Assembly (NCBI GenBank): GCA_001986395.2
Contig: MQVO02000047.1
Location: forward strand, 80,344 to 144,343
DNA from: Irpex lacteus
Lineage: Eukaryota; Basidiomycota; Agaricomycetes; Polyporales; Irpicaceae
Direction of reading: 5' to 3'
Length of the DNA: 64,000 bases
The translations under genes and the position numbers were made by a program. This document shows positions 44,681-57,035 of this stretch, in pieces (position 1 is the first letter of the stretch; each line of letters starts with the position of its first letter). The notes beneath the pieces were generated by a model, which was not told the DNA's origin, ran no database searches, and saw nothing but the letters and a program-made list of their open reading frames with translations.

Positions 44681-46402
44681 ATCCGCCTTGTTGCTGGCGG
44701 AGAGGAAGAGCGGATAGGGAAATAGGGGCCAAGGCACATTTTGATTCGCCCGTGCCCGGCCGTGCGCCGGCGATCGTAGAATCCGAGTCCGTTAGGACAT
44801 GACAGACTACAACAATGCCGTAGCAGTGGGATAATACGTACACATTATATCCTGTATGTGTGAAGATGGAAGGATGAGCGGAAGGTTCTGAACCCGTCTT
44901 TCACTGTCAAGGGCGAAAGCACATACTTGCACTTCTTATAAACAGCGGCTTATGCATACTGTTGATTTTGCTATTACTGGGAAGCGAGCAGTGTATAGAA
45001 ACAAGACACAGGGAGAGTTGGTAGTACTGCAAAAGGCTTCTCATGTAGTCTCGCGTGAGATGACCAAGTGCCATGCGGACTGCTACTTTATATAATATCC
45101 TATATCAACACTACTGAATATACTTACGACGAGGAACTCACGATTGTTCGTTGGATAGGTAAGTGGGTAGACCTCATGCCAGTGATCCTTTCGTGTGAGC
45201 TTTGAACGTTGAGTCCGTATACTGAGTACTAGGTACAATATCAGTTCTACAAAGGACCTAGAGTGAAAACGCAGTCTGGTCAGCCGTTTTCCGTGTATAT
45301 GTTGGAGACATGCTAGGTTGGGGAAGCGTATGAATTCAAAGCTCTGTTAGTTGCTGCACCTGTGAGCAGCATTTGCTACCTGTCCTTGAGCTTGAAGCTG
45401 ACTGGTATTCAGTGAGTTCAACTTCCGTCGCGGCGAGGCACGGTGGTTACTTCAAGTTATCGCTGCATAATATTCCAAGTCCGGCTTCCCGGCCGTTACG
45501 GATCTGATGGCCGCTTTTTGACCGACTGGCTGGTGAACAAGGCGCTGGTACTAAGTGACTGGTATTTAGAGTTGGATTACTGTCAGTATTTTGCTACTGC
45601 TTTACACTTCAAGCTTCAGTCATTAACCACGATTCGAATACGCAATCTTCTGTGTTAGAGTCCTTCAAAAGGATTATGACGTGCTCGTGAGTACTCATCT
45701 CTGTTACGCGTTACCCTAACAAAGTCGCTGGTCACATTTATTGGAACGGTGACGGTAGCATCGTAGCGAAAGTTATAAGCTTGGTGAATGCCACGACAAC
45801 CTTCATAAGTATCGGCTGTATCATTCGGCACGGTTTCCTCGCCAAAGTAACGGAGGTCTCCATTGACCAATAGTAGAAGCTGAACCCGAGGTTAATGTTA
45901 ATCTTCACCGCGGTCCAGAGCCATTAGTGACATCGGACTCACGCGCCAGCGAGTCAGGTACACGCTTTCTCTGCTTCTTGCGCCCCTTGTACCAACAGAG
46001 CATGGGTCGGAGTACGCTCTGAGGGGCCTGGAGTGCGCATCACACCCAATCTGCTCGTCTGGCGCTGCACCCGCCGAGCTAGTCATAATTACTGTTGTCA
46101 AGTCCTCTCACGTCGTGAATCAAGACTCAGTTCCTGTTGGGGACGCGTTGTTCTACCTTTCAACTGTCACTGCACGGCTCTCGCCGACGTCCATCAGGTA
46201 CGTGGGGCTCACCAGCTTATTGACTTACGAGGCGTAACGAGATTACTTGCAGTTTTGTGGCACAGAATGTTTGGCATTGCTAGACATGACAGACATTCGA
46301 CAGACAGTGTCGAATTACACATTTGCGGGGCAACCGCTGTAGTTCGCCAAGAAGCCTTGCCCGCGTCCTAGGAGTCGACCAGGAGCCAGGAGCACAGACA
46401 AG
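44681..46402. other. Intergenic, 1.7 kb
   Basis: No convincing gene. Several short frames exist on both strands (for example 45655-45870 on the minus strand) without motifs, starts in good context or splice partners. Confidence 0.4.
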
Positions 46403-46410
46403 TATATAAG
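46403..46410 (+). promoter_or_regulatory. TATA box of acetyl-CoA synthetase
   Basis: TATATAAG 109 nt before the start codon, followed by C/T-rich leader sequence. Confidence 0.6.
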
Positions 46411-46518
46411 CTGCAGCTTGCAGCTTCTACATTCCCCAGTCCCCGTTGACTATCTCTTCTCTGCTCTCACAGCCCTCTTAGATCTTTTCCTCTTTCCCTT
46501 ATAGACTTATAGAACAAC

Positions 46519-48882
46519 ATGTCCTACGACTCCGTACCCAAGCTCCCTGTTCCTTCTCGTCTCACTCAGGGATCCGAAGTCCCTCACATCGGACCCAACT
46601 TTGAAGCATACCAGAAGGCTCATGCTGAGACAGTTGGACCTGCTGCAGATAAGTGGTGGGCCAAGGTGAGCCAAACAGCGGGAAAGGCCTGCAACTACGC
46701 TGATATATGGGCATTTAGATGGCCAGGGAAACCCTCCATTGGGATCGCCCTTTCCACACTGTCCGCTCTGGAAGCTTTGAGAACGGCGACATCGCGTGGT
46801 TCCCGGAAGGGTATATCAACGCCTCTTACAACTGTGTCGATCGTTGGGCCTTCCAAACCCCTGACAAGGTTTGTGGTATTCTGCAATTCAAAACGTACCT
46901 CAGTTTAACAAAGTTATAGACTGCCATCATCTACGAAGCTGATGAGCCCGGTGAGAGCGCTGAGATCAGCTACAGCCAGCTGCTCCGCGAAACCAGCCGA
47001 GTCGCCAATGTTCTCAAGTCCTATGGTGTCAAGAAGGGTGACACCGTCACCATCTACCTCCCAATGACCTGGCAAGCTGTCGCCGCGTTCATGGCTTGCG
47101 CTCGTATCGGTGCTATCCACTCAGTCGTTTTCGCTGGGTTTTCCTCCGAATCACTCCGCGACCGTATCAACGACTGCAAATCCCGCGTGGTTATCACCTC
47201 CGACGAGGGTCGTCGTGGTGGCAAGACCATCGCCATCAAGGCGCTCGCCGACAAGGCTCTCGAGGGCTGCCCACACGTTGAGCACGTCCTCGTTTTGAAG
47301 AGGACTGGTGGTCAAGTGAACTTCGTTGAAGGACGTGACAAGTGGTGGGACGACGAGACCGCCAAGGTTCCCAACTATTGCCCTCCGGCACTGCTCTCTT
47401 CTGAAGATTCACTCTTCATCCTCTACGTGAGTTTGTCCATGCACCCTTATTGGACATCTCACTGATATGCCTTTTTAGACTTCCGGATCCACTGGCAAGC
47501 CAAAGGGCATCATGCACACCATTGGCGGTTTCCTCCTTGGTGCTGCTCTCTCCGTGAAGTACGCCTTCGACGTTCATCCCAACGACCGCTTCGGCTGCAT
47601 GGCCGATCTTGGATGGATCACCGGCCACACGTAAGTAGATCGCCCCCTTCTAGATAACGTCCCCTTATCGAGTTGTTTGCAGCTACGTCATCTACGGTCC
47701 TCTCGCCAACGGAATTGCCACAACCGTCTTCGAGTCTACCCCCGTCTACCCTACTCCCTCTCGCTTCTGGGAGACCATAGACAAGCACAAGATTACCCAC
47801 TTCTACACCGCCCCTACTGCCGTCCGTCTCCTCCGTCGTCTCGGCGAAGAATACGTCCAGAAAGCCGACCTCAGCTCTCTCCGAGTCATTGGTTCCGTCG
47901 GTGAACCCATCAACCCCGAAGCGTGGCACTGGCTGAACGACCACGTCGGTCGCAAACAGGCCGCTATCGTCGATACTTTCTTCCAGACCGAAACCGGCTC
48001 TATCGTTGTGTCTCCTCTTCCCGGTGCTATCGAGGCCAAGCCTGGCTCAGCAACTGTGCCATTCCTTGGTATCGAGGCTGCTCTGCTCGACCCTGTCACC
48101 GGAAAAGAGCTCGAGGGTGACAACGTCGAGGGTGTGCTTGTATTCAAGAACACTTGGCCATCGATTGCCAGGACTGTCTGGCAAGACCACAACAGGTGGC
48201 TCGATGTCTACCTGAGAGTACGTGTCTCCTCTCCACCTCTTCCACTCAAGTAAAAGCCTAACCTCCTGTCTCTTCAGCCCTACCCTGGCTACTTCTACAC
48301 TGGAGACGGTGCTGTCCGCGACAAGGATGGCTATATCTGGATCAAGGGCCGTGTCGATGGTAAGGCTCATTCTGCTCTCGTCTTCTGTCCCTTTCTGATG
48401 CATGTTTTTCAGATGTCATCAACGTCTCTGGTCACCGTCTCTCTACCGCCGAGATCGAGTCCGCGCTCATTCTCTACGATGGTGTGGCTGAGGCTGCTGT
48501 TATCGGTGCCAACGACGAGCTCACCGGTCAGGCCGTCCACTCTTTCGTCACGCTCAAGCGGTAAGTGCCATCCTTGACGCACCTCTCTATTCACCGCTGA
48601 CCTACTTTTCCTCACAGTGAGTTCAACTACGACCCGAACAACGAAGCTGCCCTCATCAAGGAGCTCGTCCTCCAAGTCCGCAAGGTCATCGGTCCCTTCG
48701 CGGCACCCAAGAAGATCTACATCGTCTCCGACCTGCCCAAGACCCGCTCTGGCAAGATCATGCGTCGCATCATGCGCAAGATCATCGCAGGCGAGGGCGA
48801 CCAACTCGGTGACCTGTCGACGCTCGCTGAGCCGGCTGTCGTCGATGTCATCAAGGAGAAGGTCGCTGCCTTGAGCTCTTAA
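46519..48882 (+). CDS. Acetyl-CoA synthetase
   Basis: Seven or so exons encode a full-length AMP-forming acetate-CoA ligase. N-terminal ACS block: [20 protein letters not shown] then [20 protein letters not shown]. Adenylation core: [20 protein letters not shown], the P-loop [17 protein letters not shown] (split by an intron at about 47427-47478), [58 protein letters not shown] and [20 protein letters not shown]. The catalytic lysine lies in [17 protein letters not shown]. It activates acetate to acetyl-CoA in the cytosol, the entry step for growth on acetate or ethanol. The ending VAALSS carries no peroxisomal signal. All key residues are present. Confidence 0.97.
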
Positions 48883-49317
48883 ATTCGACTCTGATACTCG
48901 CATACACTCATACATCTACCACTCTCACTTACTGTATTCCTATCTGAGTCGTGCTAAGCGACTTGGTTTGTATTATTACTCCTAGACATGTATTCACGGT
49001 GTATGCTTGCTAGACTGTACTACTAAAATATTGGATAATTCATCACTTATATCTCACCTCATACTGTGGCAGGAGTGAATCTGTGGTTTCTTCGACGACC
49101 AAGATCGTGATCGGAGGGTCTGAAAGGCCCATAGCCTTCGAACTGCCTTGCATGCTGTCGAAGTTACTATACTAGCGACTCTCAAAGATAATTTATAGAC
49201 AATAATCTGGCATCGATCCAGTCCTACTGGTATACGCGTAAATAATAAACAACTGAGGAAGAAATACAACCAAGATGTACACAATTATATGGATTATTGT
49301 CCGAGAAACACACTGCT
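48883..49317. other. Intergenic, convergent 3' ends
   Basis: 3' flanks of acetyl-CoA synthetase and the PPPDE gene. No gene seen. Confidence 0.45.
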
Positions 49318-51765
49318 CTAGCAAAGCACATCAGCAACTTGCGTGATGAGCTTCCTAAGCGCAGGCCCTTTGACACCCTCTGGCGAAAAGCCAGTGCTGT
49401 CGAGCTTTGACTTCAAAGTCTCCTTCGCCTGTAGAACCTCCAACAGCGGGCCTACCTGTGTATCATACACAGGAGAAAACCTCAGAAGGAATGCCAGACA
49501 AGCTACCAGACGATGCACTGGAAATGGGGCGAAAAGTTGCATCAGCAACAGAAGAACAACACAAGACTGCATCTGCCGACTTACCAATCTCTTCACTCTG
49601 CTTCTCATTACCGATGGCCTCGAGCACAGCGCTGATGATCTCCACTTCCCAATCCCCATCCTCATCGCTCTTCGCGAATGGTCCATACCGCGCTCTCACC
49701 TGTTCCAGCCTCTCCTTTTGTACAAAGGCGGCGACGTTGAACCCCAAACTCGCTGCGGCGGTCCGTACGGCTGCATCCTCGTGTAATAGGTTATGTACGA
49801 GCACCGTAGTAAGTGCTTTTCGCCTGACGATAGCCGAAGCCAGGGCGGAAGAGGCAAACGCGTTTGACAGAAGACGAAGTAAGGTCAAAGTGTAGTTGCG
49901 CGCTGGAGTGGGTTGAGAGATGTTGGTGAGGCCTTGCACCAGGAGCAGTTGGACCGGGTCGGAAGTGCTCCCTGCGTTGGAGGTACAGTACTTCGCTGCC
50001 GCATCGTCTAGGATTCCTAGACGCCAGATGTCTACGAGAGGGAAGAGTTCTGCGGGAGGAAGGGAAGTGACGAGTTCACGTGTGAGCTCTGTCCAATGTG
50101 AGAGCAGTTGGTTTGATGGAGGAGTATTGGCTGCCTTCGTTGTTTGATTCGCAGGGAAACGTGCCTTCAACCATGGTCCAACTTCGTTTGAGAGCCGTTG
50201 TTTGATTACCTGAGAGGACGATGCAGCCAGTGATGATTTATCAATGAAGGAAGTCAGTTTGGACAGAACAGTGTCAATCGCGGGGACTTGGGTGAAGAGG
50301 ATAGGGTTGGTGGATACAGAGTCGAGTGCGGGAAGGGTCTTCTGCGTATGTGGATGAGCTGCATGCCTTCTCAGTATCATATCACACTATAATCATAAAG
50401 CTGTTTTGACTCACGTGGATACGTCTCCCAGATGAGGAAGTTGACCTGCGATTCAAATTCTGCCGCGTTGGCACCTTTCATCTCATTGATCTACGCGCGA
50501 TACAATCAGGCTCTTACATATGAAGAGGAAAGTATATCTCCAGCACATACCTTACTACCATCTTTGAAGAACAGGAATGTCGGTGTCACGCGTACACCAT
50601 ACTCGCCAGCAACAGCGCTGGCCATACCAGCTCCTAAATCAACTTTCACAAACGCTATCCCTCCTCCTCCACCCGCCTCAGCATTCTGGGTTCGTTCATG
50701 GGCAATCCTCTCGAACACCGGCTCAATCATCCGACATGGAGGACAGGTCTGAGACGTGAACATTGCAATAACGGCTCGATGCGTCTTTAAGATGTTGTGG
50801 AACGACGGGGGATTGGTGGCTATATGTATGGGTGCTGCTGTTGTGACGGTTGAAGGGGTTGATGATCGACCATTCTGCAGCGCGTTGGCAGCCGCCGTAG
50901 CACTTTGGGACGAGAAGGCCTGATTTGCGACAGCTTGTAAGAGGGTTGATGCGAGAGCAGGGTTGGGTGAAGCGGCTGCGGCCGCTGCAGCTGCTTGTGG
51001 TTGTATTGTTGGCACAGCGGGTTCTGCGCCAGGGACTGGGCGACGGAACATTGAGTCAATGGTGGGACGCAGAGCCGCACCGAAGGGAGTGGACAGGAAG
51101 TCTGAAGGAAGGTCTTGGGGAGTGGATATTTGAGCATCTAGTACACAACAGAAATAGGCACAGGTAGGTACCTTTGATCCAATCTGGTATAGAACCTCCG
51201 GTGAGAAGGCCAACACAGTCGTTTGTGAACGAGTTGCAATTGAAATCTGTTGGGGACGTCAGCGAGCAGGCCTGCGCCAGTCATACGTATATCGCATACC
51301 CAATAGATGGTACTAAACACCATACGTATGGTGAGCCACGGTACTCAGTGGTGGTGCTTGAGGCAACTCACTTTATCAGCGGTATAATGTTCTCTCATCT
51401 CGTCTAGAAACTCTTGAAACGTAGCTTCGTCTATGGCAGTCTCACCCATATCGACGATTTGCAATGGTTGCCCATGCTGTAAGGATTCCATATTGAGCGA
51501 CTAAGCATGCTATTGATGAAGTATTCATACGCACATGCGACTGCCCAGGCGCAGTTATAGAGATGCCTTGACCATAGAAGATCTCCTTCCCAAAGACCAC
51601 TACAGAGGTATGCCTATACTTGGAGTTATTGAGAATCCACGAACGCTCTGCTTAGAGTGAACGAGCTCACCAAATACCGTCAATTTGTCTACCTGTGAGC
51701 TGCCGAGAAAGCTGCCTAGCAAGGCCATTACTGAGATCATAAACATAGAGTTGTACTTTGCTCAT
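49318..51765 (-). CDS. PPPDE peptidase, thioredoxin and PUL domain fusion protein
   Basis: Multi-exon gene with three domains. First, a PPPDE/DUF862 cysteine-isopeptidase domain like DeSI-1: MSKVQLYVYDLSNGLARQLS, catalytic His in HTSVVVFGKEIFYGQG, catalytic Cys in DFNCNSFTNDCVG. Second, after an Ala/Gln-rich linker, a thioredoxin domain with FTSQTCPPCRMIEPVFERIA and GVRVTPTFLFFKDGSK. Third, a C-terminal PUL domain (ATRA-like helical repeats: WTELTRELVTSLPPAELFPL, VRTAAASLGFNVAAF), as found in PLAA/Ufd3 where it binds Cdc48/p97. The likely role is removal of ubiquitin or SUMO-like modifiers with p97, by inference from the domains. This three-domain order is known in fungi. The start at 51765 begins directly with the PPPDE fold. 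Confidence 0.88.
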
Positions 51766-52258
51766 GATTCGAACGATTATCGTTGAAATCAAGCCGAAAG
51801 GGTATGCGTGCAGATAGTAGTGGTGGTTGAAAGAGAAGTGCTTTGCACTGCACAACGCGTAGGTGCTTCTGCTTGGGATGACGCATGTGTCGGCAGCGCT
51901 ACTCTACAAAGGTGTAGAAGCTTCCACAGACTTCGGACCAGGACTTAGCAGCCATTGACACCATCTTTCGCAAATATTTGTGAGTGCTATAAGAGGTGTA
52001 GGGAAGTATTTGGACTGAGGATGGGAATTTATCGTCATAGTACAGAGTCATCCTCAGACAGAATCGTGGCTTTACAGTTGCGAATAATTGAACGCCCAAA
52101 CGCCACCACGGTTAAGATTGCCTTTTCTGGACGACGATACGCTCTCGCAATTAGTGAGTGCCCTTCCTGGCACTTAATCCCGTAAATTCCACATAAATGA
52201 ACAACTACAACATTATAAGAAAAGAAACCTCGCAGAACGCCATATCGTAAGCCAACAG
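51766..52258. other. Intergenic
   Basis: 493 nt between the PPPDE start and the 3' end of the next gene; nothing recognised. Confidence 0.45.
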
Positions 52259-54695
52259 TCATGTCCGTATGCCCTCACTACGCATGTAACTGTCCACATC
52301 AACCATCTCCATATCATCGTCATCTGATTCGTCCTCTGACTCGACAGTGGTGGCAGAAGTGGTAGGAGGAACACCTGCAGAAGATGGTACAAGCTTTTCA
52401 GGTCCATCCGGAGGTGCTAAACTACCCATGGGAGGAGTTGCAGCCAGGTGTTCGCTCGGATGAGGCGAGGGCGCAGCGGCTTCTGGTTGTACAGGGGCAG
52501 CTGGGGCAGGAAGTGCTTCGGGGACAATAACATTTAGTTCCGCATCGTCTGGGAATTGGTTGATATCCAACACCGTGCTCGTTCCCGAATCTTGATCACC
52601 ACTCGATGCAGGTGTGACTACGGGCAGGGGAGCCTCTGCGGGCTGATTCTGTGGTGATGAGACATCAATAACCTCCTCGTCGATCTCCCCAATCGCATCC
52701 TCATCTTCGGCATCCTCCTCAGCAGCAATCTCGCTTAGCTGTGCAGCGAGTAGAGCAAGCTGCGCCTGTAATGACGCTCGTTCGTCGTCCGTGAGCCTGG
52801 CACGACCTAGTCCATCATCTTCTGGACCTGCGTGGACGTCAATACCAAGACTGGCCATGATCGGGGGTGGTATGGCTTGGCTTGAGCCAGCAGCTGGCGA
52901 CGTCGACGTAGAAGTCGCGACTGTCCCAGACGTACTTGTCGAGTTCTCCTGTAATGAACCAAAATTGATCGCCTTGAGTATATGCTGCGCGGCAACCCAA
53001 GCATCACTGCCCTCCTCAGTGCTGGCGGAGTCCTTCCCTTTACCAGAGTCCGTAGATGAAACCGTCTTCGTCGCCGCCTTTGCTGCAGCAGTAGTGGTCT
53101 TAGTGGCTGTAGAAGAGGTGGAAACGGATGGTGCAGTCTTTGCAGGCGGTCGGGCACTGAACGTTGCATAGCCAGGATAACCAGCGTAGGCACCATAAGG
53201 ATAGGCATAGGCGCCGTAAGGTTGTTGCTGAGCAGTGTGATGTGGTGGAGGTGATATATGCGCGCGTTGTGGAAGGGGGGCAGTGGTAAATGGTGAGGAA
53301 GAAGGGGGCGTCTGTGCTGAGGTAGACTGATGCATCGCATACGTCGTTTGTGCAAGTGTCTGGGGTCGACGGGTTGTCCGCTTTGAAGTCTACGCGCGAT
53401 CTGAGTACAATGTAAAACACAAGGGTTCCAACTCAACACTCACCGCACCTCCCTCCCAATTGGGGTTCAGCCTGTATCTACCGCCAGACCTCTTCTCTAA
53501 CCTTCCTCTCCTGTACGCCTTTTGCAAGGCCTGGCTCGCACTGGGCCTGAAGTTCGTTTGAAGTGGCCACCTCGCACCCATCCATAGGAACAAATCCTTC
53601 GGCGCCGCGCCGTCAGGTTCACCTATATCCAGCAACGCCTCGACAATCATATCTTCATAACTTGGCAAGTCCTCGCCTGATACAGGAGGTGGTGGAGGTG
53701 GCGGCTGGTGCGTGGAATACCCCGGCGGAGGCGGGTAAGGCGGATAGCCAGGGTAGTGTGCAGGGTATCCAGGAACACTTCCAGGCGGAGGGTAATAAGG
53801 CGTGTGAGGATAAGCAGCTTGCGCCGTACCTGGGGGAGGAGGATATCCTGGGGGCAATGGATAGCCGTAAGGGGCGTATGGGTAAGGAGGAGGGACAGCA
53901 GCCGGTTGAGGGGTAGCACTGGTAGAGGCGAAGGGCGCGAGGATAGGCTTCGGCGACGATACTGCCACATCTTCCTTGTCTGTTGCAGATATCGCAGCTG
54001 GTGTTTGAGTATTTTGTGAGTCCGAGGTGGCTACAGTCTCTGAGAGTTGTGGTTCGATTGCTGAGTTTTCTTCTCGAGTAACACTTCGTGAAGGTTCTCC
54101 AGATCGCTCGTCGATAGTATTCCGAGGCTCATCGGTCGTAGTTTTCGCGTCTGATGTATCGCTTATTGTATCGGTATGTTTTTCGGAAGATGCGATGGGG
54201 AAGGAAGAGTCGAGAGGTTGTATCGGGAGGTCAATGGACGATAGACCAGGGGGGTGAACCTGCTGAGAAGGAGCAGAAGGCAAAGAAAGATCCGTAGGCT
54301 GGACTATTGAATCCGATGTGGAGACAGCTGGAGGTGCAATAGGTTCCACTGAGGTTCTCTTCGTATTGTGCTGCAGCTTAACGATCTCAGCCTCCAGGTC
54401 GTCTGGCCAAATCTCTGTTCTTAGGGGCAGAGGCACATGCTGTTCGAACGATAGACATAGCTCTATGATCTGATCAGGGGGTAGGAGGCTCAAGTACGCC
54501 CTCTTTCGTTGTTGCTCTGCTCGAACATGGTCTACAACGACGAAGAGGGGTGAGTATATGGGAGTGACTAGAAATTAAGAAGCGCTTCAAAGGCAGACCT
54601 GGTTCACTGTTACTATCATTATCGACTGTTGTATTGCTGACCTCATCGTGTAATGGTGGTGGTGGGAGGTCAGAAGAGGAATCCGTAGTCGGCAT
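52259..54695 (-). CDS. Linker-histone (H15) winged-helix protein with proline/tyrosine-rich regions
   Basis: Three exons: a short N-terminal exon ending near 54600 (MPTTDSSSDLPPPPLHDEVS), a middle exon (about 54531-53440) and a last exon (about 53395-52259). The middle exon starts with a helical segment (LLPPDQIIELCLSFEQHVPL). It then carries a long disordered Ser/Thr stretch and a PPxY/PYPY-rich run (YPPPPGTAQAAYPHTPYYPP). Its end is a winged-helix fold like histone H1/H5: LPSYEDMIVEALLDIGEPDG, FLWMGARWPLQTNFRPSASQ, KAYRRGRLEKRSGGRYRLNP. The last exon is Ala/Thr/Ser-rich with an acidic helix (EDAEDEDAIGEIDEEVID). The H15 domain suggests DNA or chromatin binding. I know no named orthologue. 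Confidence 0.75.
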
Positions 54696-54946
54696 GAGGA
54701 GTGCTGCTGTATAGCGACTGCACAGTTTTACCAGACAAGATTTTCAGCCACACCGACTGTGACATATGTGACACGTTACCCCGACGCCCGCCCCCGGCCA
54801 TACGCATCCCGCCGCACAGGCGCTTCATCGTCAACGGTCATTTAGCCACCATCGCGACGCGAGGTCTTATGTGAAGAACATACTACAGTAAGTATCATAC
54901 TACTACTGTCTCATTCCACTTTTTCCCAAACATTTCAGAAACACAC

Positions 54947-56782
54947 TTATATTACTACTATCTGATTCCATGGTTTCCAGAGCGAAGATACAGGTGAAGG
55001 AGTGTTACAAACCTCGGGAAGTTCCATAGTACGAGCAGGCGCAACTATGCCGGTAGCGCCATCCCTTCCAGGATATAAATCCTCGAATACCACTCTGTCA
55101 ACAAACTTGGAAAATTTCCACGAGCCTTTCTTCCACGTATAGAAGGCTTCATGCGGGAAGAAGAGGTCGCGCACAAAACGCAATTCTCTAACCGCGAGAC
55201 CTGCCCTCTGCCTCTTCATCAGAAATCCTAGGATAGCTGTGCCGTGTTCGTTCCGCTGGTCGTAAATATGCAACTCTTCCAGTGAAGGAAGGTTGGTAGC
55301 ACGACTTCCCAAATGGCCGAGCCAAAACGTAGGTTCTCGCGTAATGACAAGTTTGGTGACTGCTTGCCACTGCGGCCTCTCGAGAGCTTCTACTGTTGGA
55401 TCTAAAGGTAGGTAGCTGACTCCGCTGCACGTCGTAACCCACAGTTCACGGACAGCATCAAATTCGATAGAGTCGTAGATGTTCGTTCTGTCTCCCATGT
55501 GAACTGCAAAGGCGGAAGCTCCATCAGTGCCTGCGATCGTGTATGTGCCTATAAATAACCTCGTAATCGACGGCGCAGTGTGAGGCTTAACAATGGTGTG
55601 TTCACGTGCCTGATAGGAGAAAGTGTACAGCTGTGCACAGTGAGGCGGATGGACGAGCAGCTGCGGGAGAAACTCGCCAACGGAGGAAACTCGTGCTATG
55701 TCATCGTCGACAGCTCTGACCAGTAACCTCGTCAGCTTCGGCAAGGTCAGACACGGGAAACCTCCCAATGCCCCGAGGATCTCGGATGACCACAGAATAT
55801 CGATGTCGTCCAATAGCAGTTCTTCGAGAAGGCAATTGGCAGCTAGTACTGCTCGCAGGCCTAAAAGATCATCGATCCTCCAGCGTTGGTCACCTAGGCT
55901 GAGATGTCTCAGAGTCCCTACTGACCAGAATCGCCAAGCCAGGGAAGAAGCCACGTGTAGGACTAGGAGCCGGGGGAGCTCGCAGGTCCATGAGACATGC
56001 TGCCTTTCGGAGACTATGCGATCACGTCCATGATCCAAAATGAGGACTTCGAGTTTTTGAGGAGATTGTTCGAGGAATGAACGCAGCCAGCGATAGCTAA
56101 CGTCGTCGGAGGTTACTATGCGAAGCTCTCGGATACGATGAACCTCATCCAGAATGGAGTGAACGTCGGCACGGTCGCTGAGAGTCGAATCAAGACGTGT
56201 CTCGAATCTGACAGTGAGAGGCAATGTCCTAGACCGCAATAATGCGACCTTGAACCACGGCCAGTCATTAGTCCCACCGTCAAAGTGTGGTTCTTCACTT
56301 TCACGAATCTTTATGGTCGTCCAGAGCTCCGGTGTATTCAGGACAACCCACCGCCAATGGCGGCAGACAAGGCTTGTGCGATGCCACAAGGCAGCCGCAG
56401 AGTTCGAATATAGAGGTCCATCGAGAGGATCTGGGATGAGTGGGAAGGTATCCTGTAGATACAGCAACACACGACGCAGAATCTCAGGAGGAAGTTGATT
56501 TATTGGCACGCGCGTGTTCTGCAGATGATGCGCTCCGTGATGTAGTAGCGTTGTCAGAGTGCGGGTAGTCCCATCTAGCTGTTCAAGTCATATCAGCGAT
56601 CCATAACATATAGATGAGGAATATCTTTACAAGCTGAGGTGGAAACCGAGAAACGGTACTGATCATCAGGGTGCACGCTTCAGTGGAACGGATCTGCAGA
56701 GTTGAACACGATGACTTACTCACGCCGGTTTTCCTCCTCCGTGGCTAGCCAGTTCAGCGTATCTTGCACATATTTCAGACAT
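54947..56782 (-). CDS. F-box protein
   Basis: The main exon (54947-56518) starts INQLPPEILRRVLLYLQDTF, then SLVCRHWRWVVLNTPELWT, a typical Agaricomycete F-box. Leucine-rich-repeat-like segments follow (RSRTLPLTVRFETRLDS, LRHLSLGDQRW, LPSLEELHIYDQRN). Members of this expanded family are thought to select targets for SCF ubiquitin ligases. The apparent start of the exon is GTG, so the true start is in an upstream exon. My best candidate is ATG 56782 with donor at 56723/56722 and acceptor at 56519, giving MSEICARYAELASHGGGKPA in frame, but the 205-nt intron is long and unproven. The C-terminus lacks motifs. Confidence 0.75.
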
Positions 56783-57035
56783 TCATTGAAAGTTTCGACA
56801 TCTAGAGTGTTGTTGAATACCACCATGGATCGAGAATTTCGAACGTTAAAGTGGTCCGGGATATGGAGTTGGAAGACTGTTGAAAGTACGGTCGGATGTT
56901 GCCGAATGGAAGAGGGGCGCCTCATTCGGCTCGGTCGCATTTGTGACTCTATCAACACTTTCAAGTACTTAGTATGTTTGGCCTCGGTCGTGACTTGCTT
57001 CTGAACTCTTAGTCTTAGCGGCCACGACGAGCGTA

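Noticed and set aside
45655..45870. 71-codon minus-strand frame
   Set aside because: No motif, start support or splice partner; treated as chance.
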